This document shows, one piece after another, positions 52,414-63,946 of a DNA stretch of 64,000 nt. Made by a program: the position numbers and the translations under genes. The stretch spans positions 4,030,001 to 4,094,000 of the forward strand of contig OZ244832.1 of the NCBI GenBank assembly GCA_965220485.1, written 5' to 3'. This DNA is from Aldehydirespirator sp965220485 (lineage in GTDB: Bacteria > Actinomycetota > Acidimicrobiia > Acidimicrobiales > Aldehydirespiratoraceae). Each line of letters begins with the position of its first letter. Position 1 is the stretch's first letter. Under the pieces are notes generated by a model, which saw nothing but the letters and a program-made list of their open reading frames with translations, had not been told where the DNA came from and searched no databases.

Positions 52414-52547
52414 GCCAGGCCGGCTACGTGCTCGGCGCCTGGGGCGTGACCCTGGCCGCCGGCGGCATCTACGCGGCCAGCCTGCTGGTCCGCGGCCGGC
52501 GGCTGTTGCGCCGGGCCCGAGCCGCGCCCAGCGAAGACGGGGAGTGA
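52410..52547 (+). CDS. ccmD: CcmD-like heme exporter small subunit
   Basis: This 45-residue protein has one membrane helix (YVLGAWGVTLAAGGIYAASLLV), then an RRRLLRRAR basic tail, the standard layout of CcmD. CcmD stabilises the CcmABC-CcmE complex. The GTG overlaps the ccmC stop. Assignment rests on size, topology and position. Confidence 0.75.
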   Translation: MSQAGYVLGAWGVTLAAGGIYAASLLVRGRRLLRRARAAPSEDGE

Positions 52548-52553
52548 CAGGCC

Positions 52554-53102
52554 GTGGATGACGCGGTGACAAGCGTCCAGGGCACGGAACTCTCGCCGCT
52601 CACCCCTCGGCCCGCCCGGCGCTCGGCCCGGACTAGGCGATGGATAGCGGCGCTGGTGATCGTGGGCGTGGTCGGGGCGGTGGCACTGCTCGTGTCGAAC
52701 CTGCTCGGCGACGCCGCGCTGTTCTTCTACAACGCCGACGAAGCAGTGGAGCGTCGCGACGAGTTGGCCTCAGAGCGCTTCCGTCTGCAGGGGACACCAT
52801 TGGTTGAGCCGGTGAACACCTTCTGGGACGACCGTCCGGTGCTTGCCTTCTCCGTCGGCTTCAACGGCGCGGTGGTGGATGTCGTCCACACCGGCGATCC
52901 GCCCGAGCTGTTCCAGCCCGGCGTGCCGGTGGTGCTCGAAGGGGCCTGGCAGCAAGGCCCCGGCCCGGGCCCCGGGATCGCGGAGGACGACTGGCACTTC
53001 GCATCGGACCGGATGCTGGTGAAGCACGACAACGACTACCGCGACCGCGACGACTACGAGCAGCGCATCACCGACGCCGACGAGGGCGCCTCGTCGCCGT
53101 GA
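52554..53102 (+). CDS. ccmE: Heme chaperone CcmE
   Basis: This 182-residue periplasmic heme chaperone has one N-terminal helix and an OB-fold. The covalent heme-binding His lies in LVKHDNDY, matching the HxxxY pattern. The preceding FYNADEAVERRDEL and VVLEGAW segments fit the family. It carries heme from CcmC to CcmF. GTG 52554 follows ccmD by six bases. The gene is separated from ccmF by a repeat-rich gap. Confidence 0.85.
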   Translation: MDDAVTSVQGTELSPLTPRPARRSARTRRWIAALVIVGVVGAVALLVSNLLGDAALFFYNADEAVERRDELASERFRLQGTPLVEPVNTFWDDRPVLAFSVGFNGAVVDVVHTGDPPELFQPGVPVVLEGAWQQGPGPGPGIAEDDWHFASDRMLVKHDNDYRDRDDYEQRITDADEGASSP

Positions 53103-53110
53103 CCCGGCCC

Positions 53111-53160
53111 CGAATCTGTACGCGGTTTCTGGGTCATATTACTGACTTGCGCGCACAGTT
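53111..53160 (+). repeat. 50-bp imperfect direct repeat, left copy
   Basis: It aligns gaplessly to 53331-53380 with 10 mismatches; both begin CGAATCTGT and end GCGCACAGTT. The pair flanks MITE-like copy 6. Confidence 0.8.
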
Positions 53161-53312
53161 AGAGGCAGCGCGGATAGGTGTGACCGCATCGCGATGAAAC
53201 GTCGTGATTCCCGCTCTTGTTCGCTGCGCTCACGGGCCGCTCGAGCCACGGCCTCGCTCAGCGTGTTCGTGAGATCCTCGTGAACAACGGCCTATCCGCT
53301 CGGCCTCTTAGG
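53159..53312 (-). repeat. MITE-like interspersed repeat, copy 6 (full length, both ends)
   Basis: The left end TTAGAGGCAGCGCGGATAGG (53159-53178) and right end CCTATCCGCTCGGCCTCTTA (53291-53310) are inverted copies. The core is at 53208-53265. At 154 bases it is the best-preserved copy and interrupts the ccm operon between ccmE and ccmF. Confidence 0.9.
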
Positions 53313-53330
53313 AGCCCGATGAGGCAGCCT

Positions 53331-53380
53331 CGAATCTGTTCGCGGTTCTTGGGGCATGTAACGGATCTTCGCGCACAGTT
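53331..53380 (+). repeat. 50-bp imperfect direct repeat, right copy
   Basis: This partner of 53111-53160 is 80% identical. Its CGAATCTGTTCGCGG also resembles the inverted-repeat arm at the menD/menH junction. Confidence 0.8.
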
Positions 53381-53413
53381 CGTGGCCCGAGTGCAGAGCG
53401 CCGCGAGTCTGCC

Positions 53414-55446
<2,033 letters not shown>

Positions 55447-55450
<4 letters not shown>

Positions 55451-56040
55451 ACACGCTCGATCGGCGCGATCGGGACGCCTCAGCGATGCCGTCCGGTTCG
55501 CTCGACCGGCGCCGGCGGGCGGCGTGGATCGCGTTGCCCATCGCAGTGGCGGTTGGGCTGCTGGTGCTGGTCCTGGCCACCCGCGACTCCGCGTTCGAGC
55601 GCAACGTCTCCAGTCCCATCCTGGGCAAGCTCGCGCCCCCTGTTGTGGGCGTGACTGCGGCGGGCGAGTCCTTCGACCTTGACGACTGGCGCGGCCGGTG
55701 GGTTATCGTGAATTTCTTCCAGAGCACCTGCGTGCCGTGCATCATGGAGCACCCTGAGCTTGTCGCGTTCAGCGATCGGCACGCCGCGAGGGACGCCGAG
55801 ATCGTGTCGGTGGTGTTCGACGACAGCGTCGAGAACGTGCAGAGGTTCTTCGCGGCCAACGGCGGTGACTGGCCCGTGCTGGTGGAGGGGGCCAGCGAGG
55901 CGGCGATCGCCTATGGCGTCACGGGGGTGCCCGAGTCGTATCTGGTGGCCCCTTCCGGAGCGGTGGTGTGGAAGCAGCTCGGCGGGGTCACCGCCGACGG
56001 CATCGACAGCGTGATCGCTCGCCTCACCGAGGCCCCATGA
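55447..56040 (+). CDS. ccmG: Thioredoxin-like protein CcmG/DsbE
   Basis: This 197-residue membrane-anchored thioredoxin fold has one N-terminal helix and active site FFQSTCVPCIMEHPEL (CVPC), and GVTGVPESYLVAPSG provides the cis-Pro loop. It keeps apocytochrome CXXCH cysteines reduced. ATG 55447 overlaps the ccmF stop. Confidence 0.9.
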
Positions 56041-57446
56041 GTCTTCGGGACCACCGCGGACTCTCCGCTCGGCCTCTGCGCGCCGCCAGTTGGATCGCGG
56101 CTGCCATTGTGGCCGCGGCGGCGTTCGTATACGGCGCGGTGGACGAAGGCCCGCCCAAGACCAACGCCGACCGCACCCGCACCCTTGCCGAGGACTTTGC
56201 CTGCCCGGTTTGTGCGGGCCAGTCGGTGGCCGAGAGCGACGTGCCGGTGGCCCGCGAGATCCGCCGGCAGATCGCGGTGTGGGTGGACGAGGGACGCAGC
56301 GACGCCCATATCCGGGACCAGCTGGTGGCCGCCTACGACGTCGACATCGACTACAACCCGTCGGGGTCCGGCATCACCAGCCTGGTGTGGATCCTTCCGC
56401 TCCTTGCCGGCGGCGGGATCGCGGCTGTGGTGGTGGTGATGCTTCGATCCGACCGCCGTCGAGCACAGGCCGAGACCGAGCCGTCGGTGGCCGTGCAGCG
56501 GCGCCGGGGGCGAAACGCGGTTGTGTGGACGGTTGCGGTAGTGGCGGTGGCCGGCGCGGCGGGCCTGCTGGTGGCCCGATCCTCGGGCAGCCGCAGCGCC
56601 GACGGCTCCATCACCGGCGAGATCCGCGCCACTTCCCGCGATCTGATCTTCGAGGCCCAGTCGCGGCTGGGTGAGGGTGACATGGCCGGGGCCATTGCCG
56701 CCTACGACGAGGCGCTCGAGCTCCAGCCCTCCCACGCGGAGGCGCTCACCTACCGGGGCTGGCTCACGTCCCGCCGCGGCGATCTGGCCACCGCGGTGGA
56801 GTACCTCGACGATGCCATTGCCGTGGATCCCTCCTACCCCGACGCTCGGCTGTTCCGGGCCATCGTGGCGCTCGAGGAGGGCGACGGCACCCGAGCCGCG
56901 GACGAGTTGGCCGTGTTCGACTCGCTGGATCCGCCCCCCTACGCCGAGGAGTTGCTGGCCCAGGCCAGGGTGCGCGAGCGGGTGGCCGCGGCTCGCGACG
57001 CCGCGGCGCTGCAGGCCGCCGACGCCCTGACCGCCCTCGATGAGCGCCCCGCCTTCAGCGACACCGCTCTATCGGTGCCGGACGCGCTCGACGCGGCCGA
57101 GGCCCTTACGGCGCGGGGTGATCTGCTTGAAGCGGTGCAGCTCCTCGACTGGGTGCTGGAGTCCCACCCCGACGACCCCGACGTTCTGGCCGGCCGGGGC
57201 TGGCTGCTGGCCCGAAGCGGCGATCCCGAGCTGCTCGCGCTCGGCGTCGAGTACCTCGACGCTGCCCTTGTCGCCGACCCGGCCAACGCCCGGGGACTGG
57301 TCTACCGGGCCTTCGCGCGCTGGCAGCAGGGCGACGCCGTGGCGGCCAGCGCCGATCTCGCCGCTTTCGATGCACTGCAGTTCCGGCCCCCCGATCTGGT
57401 GCGACTCGTCGAGGTTCGGGGCCTGCGAGACGCTCTCAGCCCCTGA
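56037..57446 (+). CDS. ccmH: CcmH fused to CcmI-like TPR domain
   Basis: This 469-residue protein has an N-terminal CcmH module with the active site FACPVCAGQSVAESDVPVA, one helix after it, then a CcmI-like part. That part holds a second helix (about 160-182) and TPR repeats from about 205 (AIAAYDEALELQPSHAEALTYRGWL, AVEYLDDAIAVDPSYPDARLF). It binds apocytochrome c and passes it to CcmF. Codons 9-15 lie in a sequence identical to the inverted end of the MITE-like family (56061-56080). Confidence 0.88.
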   Translation: MSLRDHRGLSARPLRAASWIAAAIVAAAAFVYGAVDEGPPKTNADRTRTLAEDFACPVCAGQSVAESDVPVAREIRRQIAVWVDEGRSDAHIRDQLVAAYDVDIDYNPSGSGITSLVWILPLLAGGGIAAVVVVMLRSDRRRAQAETEPSVAVQRRRGRNAVVWTVAVVAVAGAAGLLVARSSGSRSADGSITGEIRATSRDLIFEAQSRLGEGDMAGAIAAYDEALELQPSHAEALTYRGWLTSRRGDLATAVEYLDDAIAVDPSYPDARLFRAIVALEEGDGTRAADELAVFDSLDPPPYAEELLAQARVRERVAAARDAAALQAADALTALDERPAFSDTALSVPDALDAAEALTARGDLLEAVQLLDWVLESHPDDPDVLAGRGWLLARSGDPELLALGVEYLDAALVADPANARGLVYRAFARWQQGDAVAASADLAAFDALQFRPPDLVRLVEVRGLRDALSP

Positions 57447-57506
57447 TCACTCAGGCTGCCCAGCCGCACGTCAGCCCCTCCCCGGTCTCGTCGTGAAAGC
57501 TTGTCT

Positions 57507-57647
57507 CAGAGGCCGAGCGAATAGGCGCGAATCACCAGGCGACTTCGCGAGGCGCTGAGCGAGGCCGTGGCCGGAGCGCAGCGAACAAGAGCGGGAGACA
57601 CAACGCCGCGCCGCGAGTCGCTCGCAACCGATTCGCGTTCGCTCATA
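57507..57647 (+). repeat. MITE-like interspersed repeat, copy 7 (core deletion)
   Basis: The left end CAGAGGCCGAGCGAATAGG spans 57507-57525. The core at 57561-57602 lacks about 14 bases compared with other copies. The right end ACCGATTCGCG (57628-57638) is weak. It lies between convergent ccmH and the next gene. Confidence 0.85.
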
Positions 57648-57678
57648 TCGACAAGAAAGCGCGACGAGAGCGCTGGGA

Positions 57679-58653
57679 TCAGCCGGCTAGGCGGTTGTAG
57701 CCGCCCTTGAGGAAGGCGACCGCGGGGGTGTAGTGGTCGTCCGCCAAGACGAGGCCGCGATACGGCAGCGACGCGCCGTTGAAGTCCTCCTCGTTCCAGA
57801 ACGGGTCCGAGCGGTCGACGTCACCCCAGGCGGCCACGTAGATGTAGGGCTCGTCATGGGAGTGGTCGCCGGGGGAGAAGCCGTAGGTGGCCCGCCGACC
57901 GGACTCCGCGTCACCAGTGGCGATGGCGGGGTCGAGGTGCCCTGGCCATAGCTGCACCCGCTCGGGGTCGACCACCCCCGGTGAGAACCGCAGTTCCTCC
58001 AGCGCGGCGGTGGCGAGACCGAACCATGCGCCCAGGAAATCGCCAACCTCGGCCCGCGCTTCGAGCGGACGGTCGACGTCGCCCAGATCGGGGCTGTCGT
58101 GCTCGGCTGCGGTGGTGCCCGGCGCCACGCCCACGAACTCGCCGGCCTCTCGCAGCGTGGTGATCGGCGCGGCGCGGGCCTGCCCGGCCGCCTGGACCAC
58201 CAGCCGGTCGCCTGTCACCCGCACCTGGACGTCGTCGTCGAAGAACGGCGTGCCGAAGCCGCCTTGCACATACCGCAGCCCGAACTTGCCGTTGCACTGG
58301 TAGCGGGCCTCGGCCACCACCGAGTAGGCCAACCGGTGGAAGTCAAACAGCGCCCCCGGGTAGTCCGGGGGCAGGTCGGGCAGCCCGCGGCGGGCGCCGA
58401 GCCACCGGTCGGCCGCGAAGCCGGCCAGGTCCGGCCGCGTGGCGATCAGGTCGTCCCAACTCAGATCGCCTCCGCAGTGGGGCGCCACCACCGGATCGTT
58501 GCCGCGGGGCGCGGGGTCGGCGGCGTCGTCGGCCCAGAACGGCCCCTCGGTCATGGCTGGGGGGCTCGGCTCCAGCACCCGCACGTCGTAACCGTCGCCG
58601 ACGACGGCAGCCGCCTCGGCGGCGGGATCGCGAGCGGCGAAGTGGTCGTTCAT
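57679..58653 (-). CDS. Conserved-looking protein of unknown function
   Basis: This 324-residue cytoplasmic protein has no membrane helix or signal. It shows AADRWLGARRGLPDLPPDYPGALFDFHRLAYSVVAEARYQCNGKFGLRY, FFDDDVQVRV, and a C-terminal region with FSPGDHSHDEPYIYVAAWGDVDRSDPFWNEEDFNGASLPYRGL, in which several His/Asp residues could bind metal. I do not recognise a family. It is transcribed divergently from a DUF3179 lipoprotein gene. Confidence 0.6.
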   Translation of the reverse strand: MNDHFAARDPAAEAAAVVGDGYDVRVLEPSPPAMTEGPFWADDAADPAPRGNDPVVAPHCGGDLSWDDLIATRPDLAGFAADRWLGARRGLPDLPPDYPGALFDFHRLAYSVVAEARYQCNGKFGLRYVQGGFGTPFFDDDVQVRVTGDRLVVQAAGQARAAPITTLREAGEFVGVAPGTTAAEHDSPDLGDVDRPLEARAEVGDFLGAWFGLATAALEELRFSPGVVDPERVQLWPGHLDPAIATGDAESGRRATYGFSPGDHSHDEPYIYVAAWGDVDRSDPFWNEEDFNGASLPYRGLVLADDHYTPAVAFLKGGYNRLAG

Positions 58654-58702
58654 GATGCGACCTCCTGTGAGCGGGAAGTAAGCGACGTTAGGTTGCTCCA
58701 AT

Positions 58703-60094
58703 ATGGCCTGCAAGATGCGTGTTGTTTCTGGCTGGATCGTGCCCGCGCTGGCGGCCACGGCCCTAGTCGTTGTGGCGCTCGGCTGCTCGGAGTCGCCTCC
58801 TGGCAGCCTCGAGGCGTCCGTCACGGGTTCTGAGCCGGTGTCGGTGCCGTCCGAAGCCGGCAGCGGCGAGAGCGAACCCGCCGATCCGGGCGAGAGCGAA
58901 CCCGCCGATCCGGGCGAGAGTGCGGAATCTGAGACGGCCGGCGGCGAGGCAGCATCGCCCGAACCGGCCGCGGAGTCAACCACCACCACCGCCATCGTGT
59001 CAGAGAGCGACTCGTCGCCGGCTGCCGCGGCCGGGCCGATCCAGTCCACGCCGAACGAGGATGTGCCCAGCGCGCTGCGCGACCCCAACCACCCCGACCA
59101 TCCCGAGCCGCTCGTCGAGGTGTCCGAGATCCAGGGCGTGGTGCCGCCCGACTCCATCCCCGCCCTCTCCGATCCCGCGTTCGAGCCGGGCGCAGAGGTG
59201 GACTGGCTGGCCGCGGTGGAGCCGGTGCTGGCGATGGAGATCAACGGCGACGCCCGGGCCTACCCGCTGAGGATCATGACCTGGCACGAACTCGTCAACG
59301 GCACTGTCGGCGGGGTGCCGGTAACCGTGTCGTACTGCCCGCTGTGCAACTCCGCGGTCGCATACGACCGGCGGGTGGGGGAGCGCATCCTCGACTGCGG
59401 CACCTCCGGAGCGCTGTTGAACTCCTCGCTAGTCATGTACGACCGCCAGACCGAGAGCCTGTGGTCGCACTACACCGGCCAGGCCGTGGTTGGCCATCTC
59501 GCTGGCGCCGAGCTCGACCTCATCCCCGTTCAGGCCGTGTCGTTCGAGAGGTTCCTGTCAACCTACCCGCAGGGCCAAGTACTGAGCCTCGACACCGGCC
59601 ATTCCCGCCGGTACGGGCAGAACCCCTACGAGTTCTACGACTCCAACAGTCGCCCTTTCCTCTTCGGCGGCCCGTTCGACGATCGGCTCGACCCGATAGC
59701 CAGGGTGGTGGCGCTGCGAGACGGCGGCGAGGGGGCGGTCATCCCCTACGACGTTCTGGCCGAGCGCCGGGTCGTGCCGTTCGCCTTCGCTGGCCGCGAG
59801 CTGGTGGCCCTGTACGAGCCGGGCACGGCCAGCGCCCTGGACAGTCCCGTCATCGCCGAGGGCCGGGACGTGGGCGCCACCGGCGTGTTCGTGCGCTCGC
59901 TCGAGGGGCGGCCGCTAGACCTGTCTGTGAACGCCGATGGCGGTTTCGCTGACGCGGCCACCGGCGTCGTGTACGACATCCTGGGTCTCCCCTCAGATTC
60001 AGGCAGCGCTGCGCTGGAGCCCGTCGAGCATCTCGACACGTTCTGGTTCGCGGCGGCCGCGTTCTACCCCGACGCCGAGATCATCGGGACGTAG
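58703..60094 (+). CDS. DUF3179 lipoprotein
   Basis: The 463-residue protein has a signal with lipobox VALGC (Cys about 28). A low-complexity linker contains two GESEPADP units and a GESAESE segment. The DUF3179 domain (about 140-460) shows NGDARAYPLRIMTWHELVNG, VSYCPLCNSAVAYDR and GHSRRYGQNPYEFYDS. The CPLCN motif is highly characteristic of DUF3179. Function is unknown; extracellular lipid attachment is inferred from the lipobox. Confidence 0.82.
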   Translation: MACKMRVVSGWIVPALAATALVVVALGCSESPPGSLEASVTGSEPVSVPSEAGSGESEPADPGESEPADPGESAESETAGGEAASPEPAAESTTTTAIVSESDSSPAAAAGPIQSTPNEDVPSALRDPNHPDHPEPLVEVSEIQGVVPPDSIPALSDPAFEPGAEVDWLAAVEPVLAMEINGDARAYPLRIMTWHELVNGTVGGVPVTVSYCPLCNSAVAYDRRVGERILDCGTSGALLNSSLVMYDRQTESLWSHYTGQAVVGHLAGAELDLIPVQAVSFERFLSTYPQGQVLSLDTGHSRRYGQNPYEFYDSNSRPFLFGGPFDDRLDPIARVVALRDGGEGAVIPYDVLAERRVVPFAFAGRELVALYEPGTASALDSPVIAEGRDVGATGVFVRSLEGRPLDLSVNADGGFADAATGVVYDILGLPSDSGSAALEPVEHLDTFWFAAAAFYPDAEIIGT

Positions 60095-60210
60095 ATCCTG
60101 CGTCAATCAATAATCAGGGAGGAAGTCTCGACCGGTGCCGCTGAGTCGGCTTGAATGTTGGCCCGCAAGTGGCCTGCGACACCGCCGGCGGGGGAAAGGA
60201 GGGGACCTGT

Positions 60211-60792
60211 ATGTCCGACACGCTCATCGAGACCTTCACCGCGGGTTGGACGGCCATGGCCGACGGCACCGGCGAGGACTACGACCAACTGGCGAAGATC
60301 TTCGAGGGCCACGCCCGCGAGACGCTGGTGCCGCACCTGCTGTCGGTGATGAAGCTGCTCGAGGGCCCCACCCTCGGCTACCAGATCGACCGGGCCCGCC
60401 ACTGCCGCCAGTCGGCCACGCGGGCGCTGCGCAATGGCGAGTCCGACGAGTTCGTGGCGGCCACGCTTCTGCACGACATCGGCGACGTTCTCGCTCCCGA
60501 CAACCACAGCGCGGTGGCGGCGGCCATCGTCGCCCCCTACGTGAGCGAGGAGACGGAGTGGGTGGTGCGCCACCACGGGCTGTTCCAGGGCTACTACTAC
60601 TTCCATCATCTCGGCGGTGACCGCCACGCCCGGGAGCGCTACGCGGAGTCGCCTCACTACGACCGCTGCGTCGACTTCTGCGCCTCCTACGACCAGAACT
60701 GCTTCGACCCGGACTACGACGACCTGCCGATGGAAGATTTCGTCCCACTGCTGGAAGCGGTCTTCTCCCGACCGCCGCAGTACACGGCTTGA
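60211..60792 (+). CDS. HD-domain phosphohydrolase
   Basis: This 193-residue HD-domain protein shows RARHCRQSATRALRNG, ATLLHDIGDVLAPDNHS (the HD pair) and VVRHHGLFQGYYYF (additional His). The pattern resembles PhnZ/mio-type HD oxygenases (Y-x-x-x-H positioned near the HD), but that is a tentative reading. The start ATG 60211 is supported by a strong AAAGGAGGGG site. Confidence 0.75.
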   Translation: MSDTLIETFTAGWTAMADGTGEDYDQLAKIFEGHARETLVPHLLSVMKLLEGPTLGYQIDRARHCRQSATRALRNGESDEFVAATLLHDIGDVLAPDNHSAVAAAIVAPYVSEETEWVVRHHGLFQGYYYFHHLGGDRHARERYAESPHYDRCVDFCASYDQNCFDPDYDDLPMEDFVPLLEAVFSRPPQYTA

Positions 60793-61295
60793 GGCCGGAC
60801 GGCCGCCCACGTCCCGAACCTAACCCAACCCCGAGACAGCAGCCCGGCTCGTCGTCCTCGGGCACCTCACAGCCCGGCTCCGGCGCGTCACAGGCCAGAT
60901 CGAGTTCTTCGCCTTGGGTCTTACAACCGGTGCCGCAGCGCCATCACTCATGCTCGCGATGGTCGCTGGCTTACTGGCCGGGCAAATAGTCGGGGCAGGA
61001 GTCTCGAAACATCGTCAGTGCCCCAGTCGCTTGAGAGGATGTCCGTGCCCCGCTCCCGGAGAGGATCCTCTGCCGCTTGCAGCAACCAAGTTCCAGAAGG
61101 ATCGCCTGACAGCCCAATGGTCTGGTAGTCGATGATCATGTAATTCACGAGGTCGTCGATCAGGCATTCGAGGGCGTCCCCTACCTCCGGCACCAAGTCC
61201 GCACAGTCGACGTTGAAGCCACACAGGGTCAGTTACGGGCGCTTCGTCGCATCGAGGGCCACCACGAGCGTGTCACGGCTAGGTGCCGGAGACGG
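60793..61295. other. Decayed region between HD-domain gene and downstream genes
   Basis: There is no intact gene. A minus-strand stretch (60948-61229) reads as plausible protein without a good start. The rest has no recognised feature. Confidence 0.4.
60948..61229 (-). pseudogene. Probable protein fragment of unknown family
   Basis: From LTLCGFNVDCADLVPEVG through DALECLIDDLVNYMIIDYQ to GTDILSSDWGTDDVSRLLPRLFA, the minus strand looks like real coding sequence. It has no start codon with a ribosome site (a stop precedes it at about 61229; GTG 61196 is the only option). I read it as the remaining part of a lost gene. Confidence 0.35.
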
Positions 61296-61784
61296 GTGGG
61301 CCTGGCGGTCGCTGCCGCTGGCGTTGTGGCCGTTCTCGCCCTTGCGGTGTTTGCCCTCCTCCGGCCCGATGCGGCTGTTGCTGATCCCTTTAGGCTGATC
61401 TATCTGGCGGACGAAGTGCATCTTGAGATCGTCGATCTGGTAAGAGACCCAAGCGCCGCCGAGCGCGACCTGCACGCCGAGCTCGGTATCGCGTCACACG
61501 TACACAGGAGGCTCGATGTCGCACGCCAATTGTGGCAACGTCTCAGGTTGTCACAGTCAGCCTTGGCGCCGGAGATTCGGTGGGTCAGCTTGGAGACCTT
61601 CGTTGATGAGATTGAGAACCCTCCGATGACCACCGCCCCGGATGAGTGCTTCGGTGAGATGGCACCCGAGTCGTCGAGGTGCAGCATTCGGGTGCCCCCT
61701 CGGGGTGGCCGCGGTCATATGCGTGGTGTGTGCCTTGACGGCCGGCCGGCTCAGGCTGCGCCGAAAGTTCTCGGGTGCCGGTAG
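61296..61784 (+). CDS. Hypothetical single-pass membrane protein
   Basis: This 162-codon frame from GTG 61296 begins with a good membrane helix (GLAVAAAGVVAVLALAVFALL). A charged region follows (LADEVHLEIVDLVRDPSAAERDLHAELG, LQQ-like helices, ETFVDEIENPPMTTAPDECFGEMAPESSRC). The last 30 codons overlap the antisense phosphatase and look non-coding, so it may be 3'-damaged. No family is recognised. Confidence 0.35.
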   Translation: MGLAVAAAGVVAVLALAVFALLRPDAAVADPFRLIYLADEVHLEIVDLVRDPSAAERDLHAELGIASHVHRRLDVARQLWQRLRLSQSALAPEIRWVSLETFVDEIENPPMTTAPDECFGEMAPESSRCSIRVPPRGGRGHMRGVCLDGRPAQAAPKVLGCR

Positions 61785-62227
61785 GTGGCACCGACGATCC
61801 GGCCCTCGCTCACATCCATCTCCCAGATCGAACCCTTCTTGCATCGTCCGAGGTCAGGCATGTCCAGCCCGTACTGGGCCAGCACCCACAGCAGCCCGGG
61901 AATCACGTCGCCGTGGCTGCACAGCACCGAGTCGCCCTCAGCGGCGGCCAGCGGCCGCAGCAGATCGAACGCATCACGGACGAATGATCCCTCGGCCAAC
62001 TCGTCGGAGGTCTCCACATCCAGCCCCAATGCCCGGCCCAGCGGCACCACGGTGTCTACGCAGCGCACGGCCGGGCTCGACAGGATCCGCTGCACAGGGC
62101 GGGAGGCCAGCGCGACACCGATGGCTTCGGCCTGCATCTGGCCGTAGTCGTCGAGCGGCCTCTCGAAGTCGTCGCCCACCCAGGCCATCCGGTTGCCGGC
62201 GTCGGCGTGGCGCACAAGGTGGAGCAT
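61751..62227 (-). CDS. SixA-like histidine phosphatase
   Basis: This 158-residue phosphatase starts with MLHLVRHADAGNR (catalytic RHA), then RPLDDYGQMQAEAIG, LSSPAVRCVDTVVPLGR and the second His in SVLCSHGDVIPGLLW. SixA-type proteins remove phosphate from histidine phosphotransfer proteins, but the family is broad. It lies between the damaged region and repeat copy 8. Confidence 0.82.
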   Translation of the reverse strand: MLHLVRHADAGNRMAWVGDDFERPLDDYGQMQAEAIGVALASRPVQRILSSPAVRCVDTVVPLGRALGLDVETSDELAEGSFVRDAFDLLRPLAAAEGDSVLCSHGDVIPGLLWVLAQYGLDMPDLGRCKKGSIWEMDVSEGRIVGATYRHPRTFGAA

Positions 62228-62240
62228 CGATCGGCGCCCT

Positions 62241-62390
62241 CAGAACATGCGCGGGTAGGTGATGCCGCCTCGCGGTGCAGCGTCGTGTCTCCCGCTCTTG
62301 TTCGCTGCGCTCACGGGCCGCTCGGGCCACGGCCTCGCTCGGTGCTTCTCGAACACTCTCATGAACCGCCGCCTATCCTCTCGGCCTCTG
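62241..62390 (-). repeat. MITE-like interspersed repeat, copy 8 (full length)
   Basis: The left end CAGAACATGCGCGGGTAGG (62241-62259) and right end CCTATCCTCTCGGCCTCTG (62372-62390) are inverted relative to each other. The core is at 62286-62340. Length is 150 bases, close to copy 6. Confidence 0.88.
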
Positions 62391-62473
62391 GTGAGTCACA
62401 GCGGCGCGCCCGACCCCGCCGTTGTTCACTGCCGCGCTGAGGTCCGCCCTGGACACGCCGTTAGCCTACGGCC

Positions 62474-63613
<1,140 letters not shown>

Positions 63614-63675
63614 GAGACCCGAGGACCGGGGCCAGGAATCAAGAGCCACCGGCGGCACAGCCAAGGAGAACTACA

Positions 63676-63903
63676 GTGGAGCTTCGCATCGGCATCGCCG
63701 ACAACCCCCAGCCCATCGCGGTGACCCTCCCCGACGACACCGACCGCGAGCACGTCAAGGCGTCGGTTGAGGCTGCGCTCAAAGGCAAGGTGCCGGTGCT
63801 GTGGCTAACCGACGACAAGGGCAGAGAGATAGCGGTGGCCGCGTCGCACATCACCCATGTCGAGATGGGCCCGCCCGGCTCCAACCCCATCGGGTTCGGC
63901 TGA
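63676..63903 (+). CDS. DUF3107 family protein
   Basis: This 75-residue protein has ELRIGIADNPQPIAV and WLTDDKGREIAVAASHITHVEMGP, matching the short DUF3107 family found almost only in actinobacteria. Function is unknown. The GTG start at 63676 is supported by AAGGAG at 63662-63667. Confidence 0.75.
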   Translation: MELRIGIADNPQPIAVTLPDDTDREHVKASVEAALKGKVPVLWLTDDKGREIAVAASHITHVEMGPPGSNPIGFG

Positions 63904-63946
63904 GAGGCCGAACGGCGGGGCCTCTGACGGAGCGAGCGGCTAGGCG

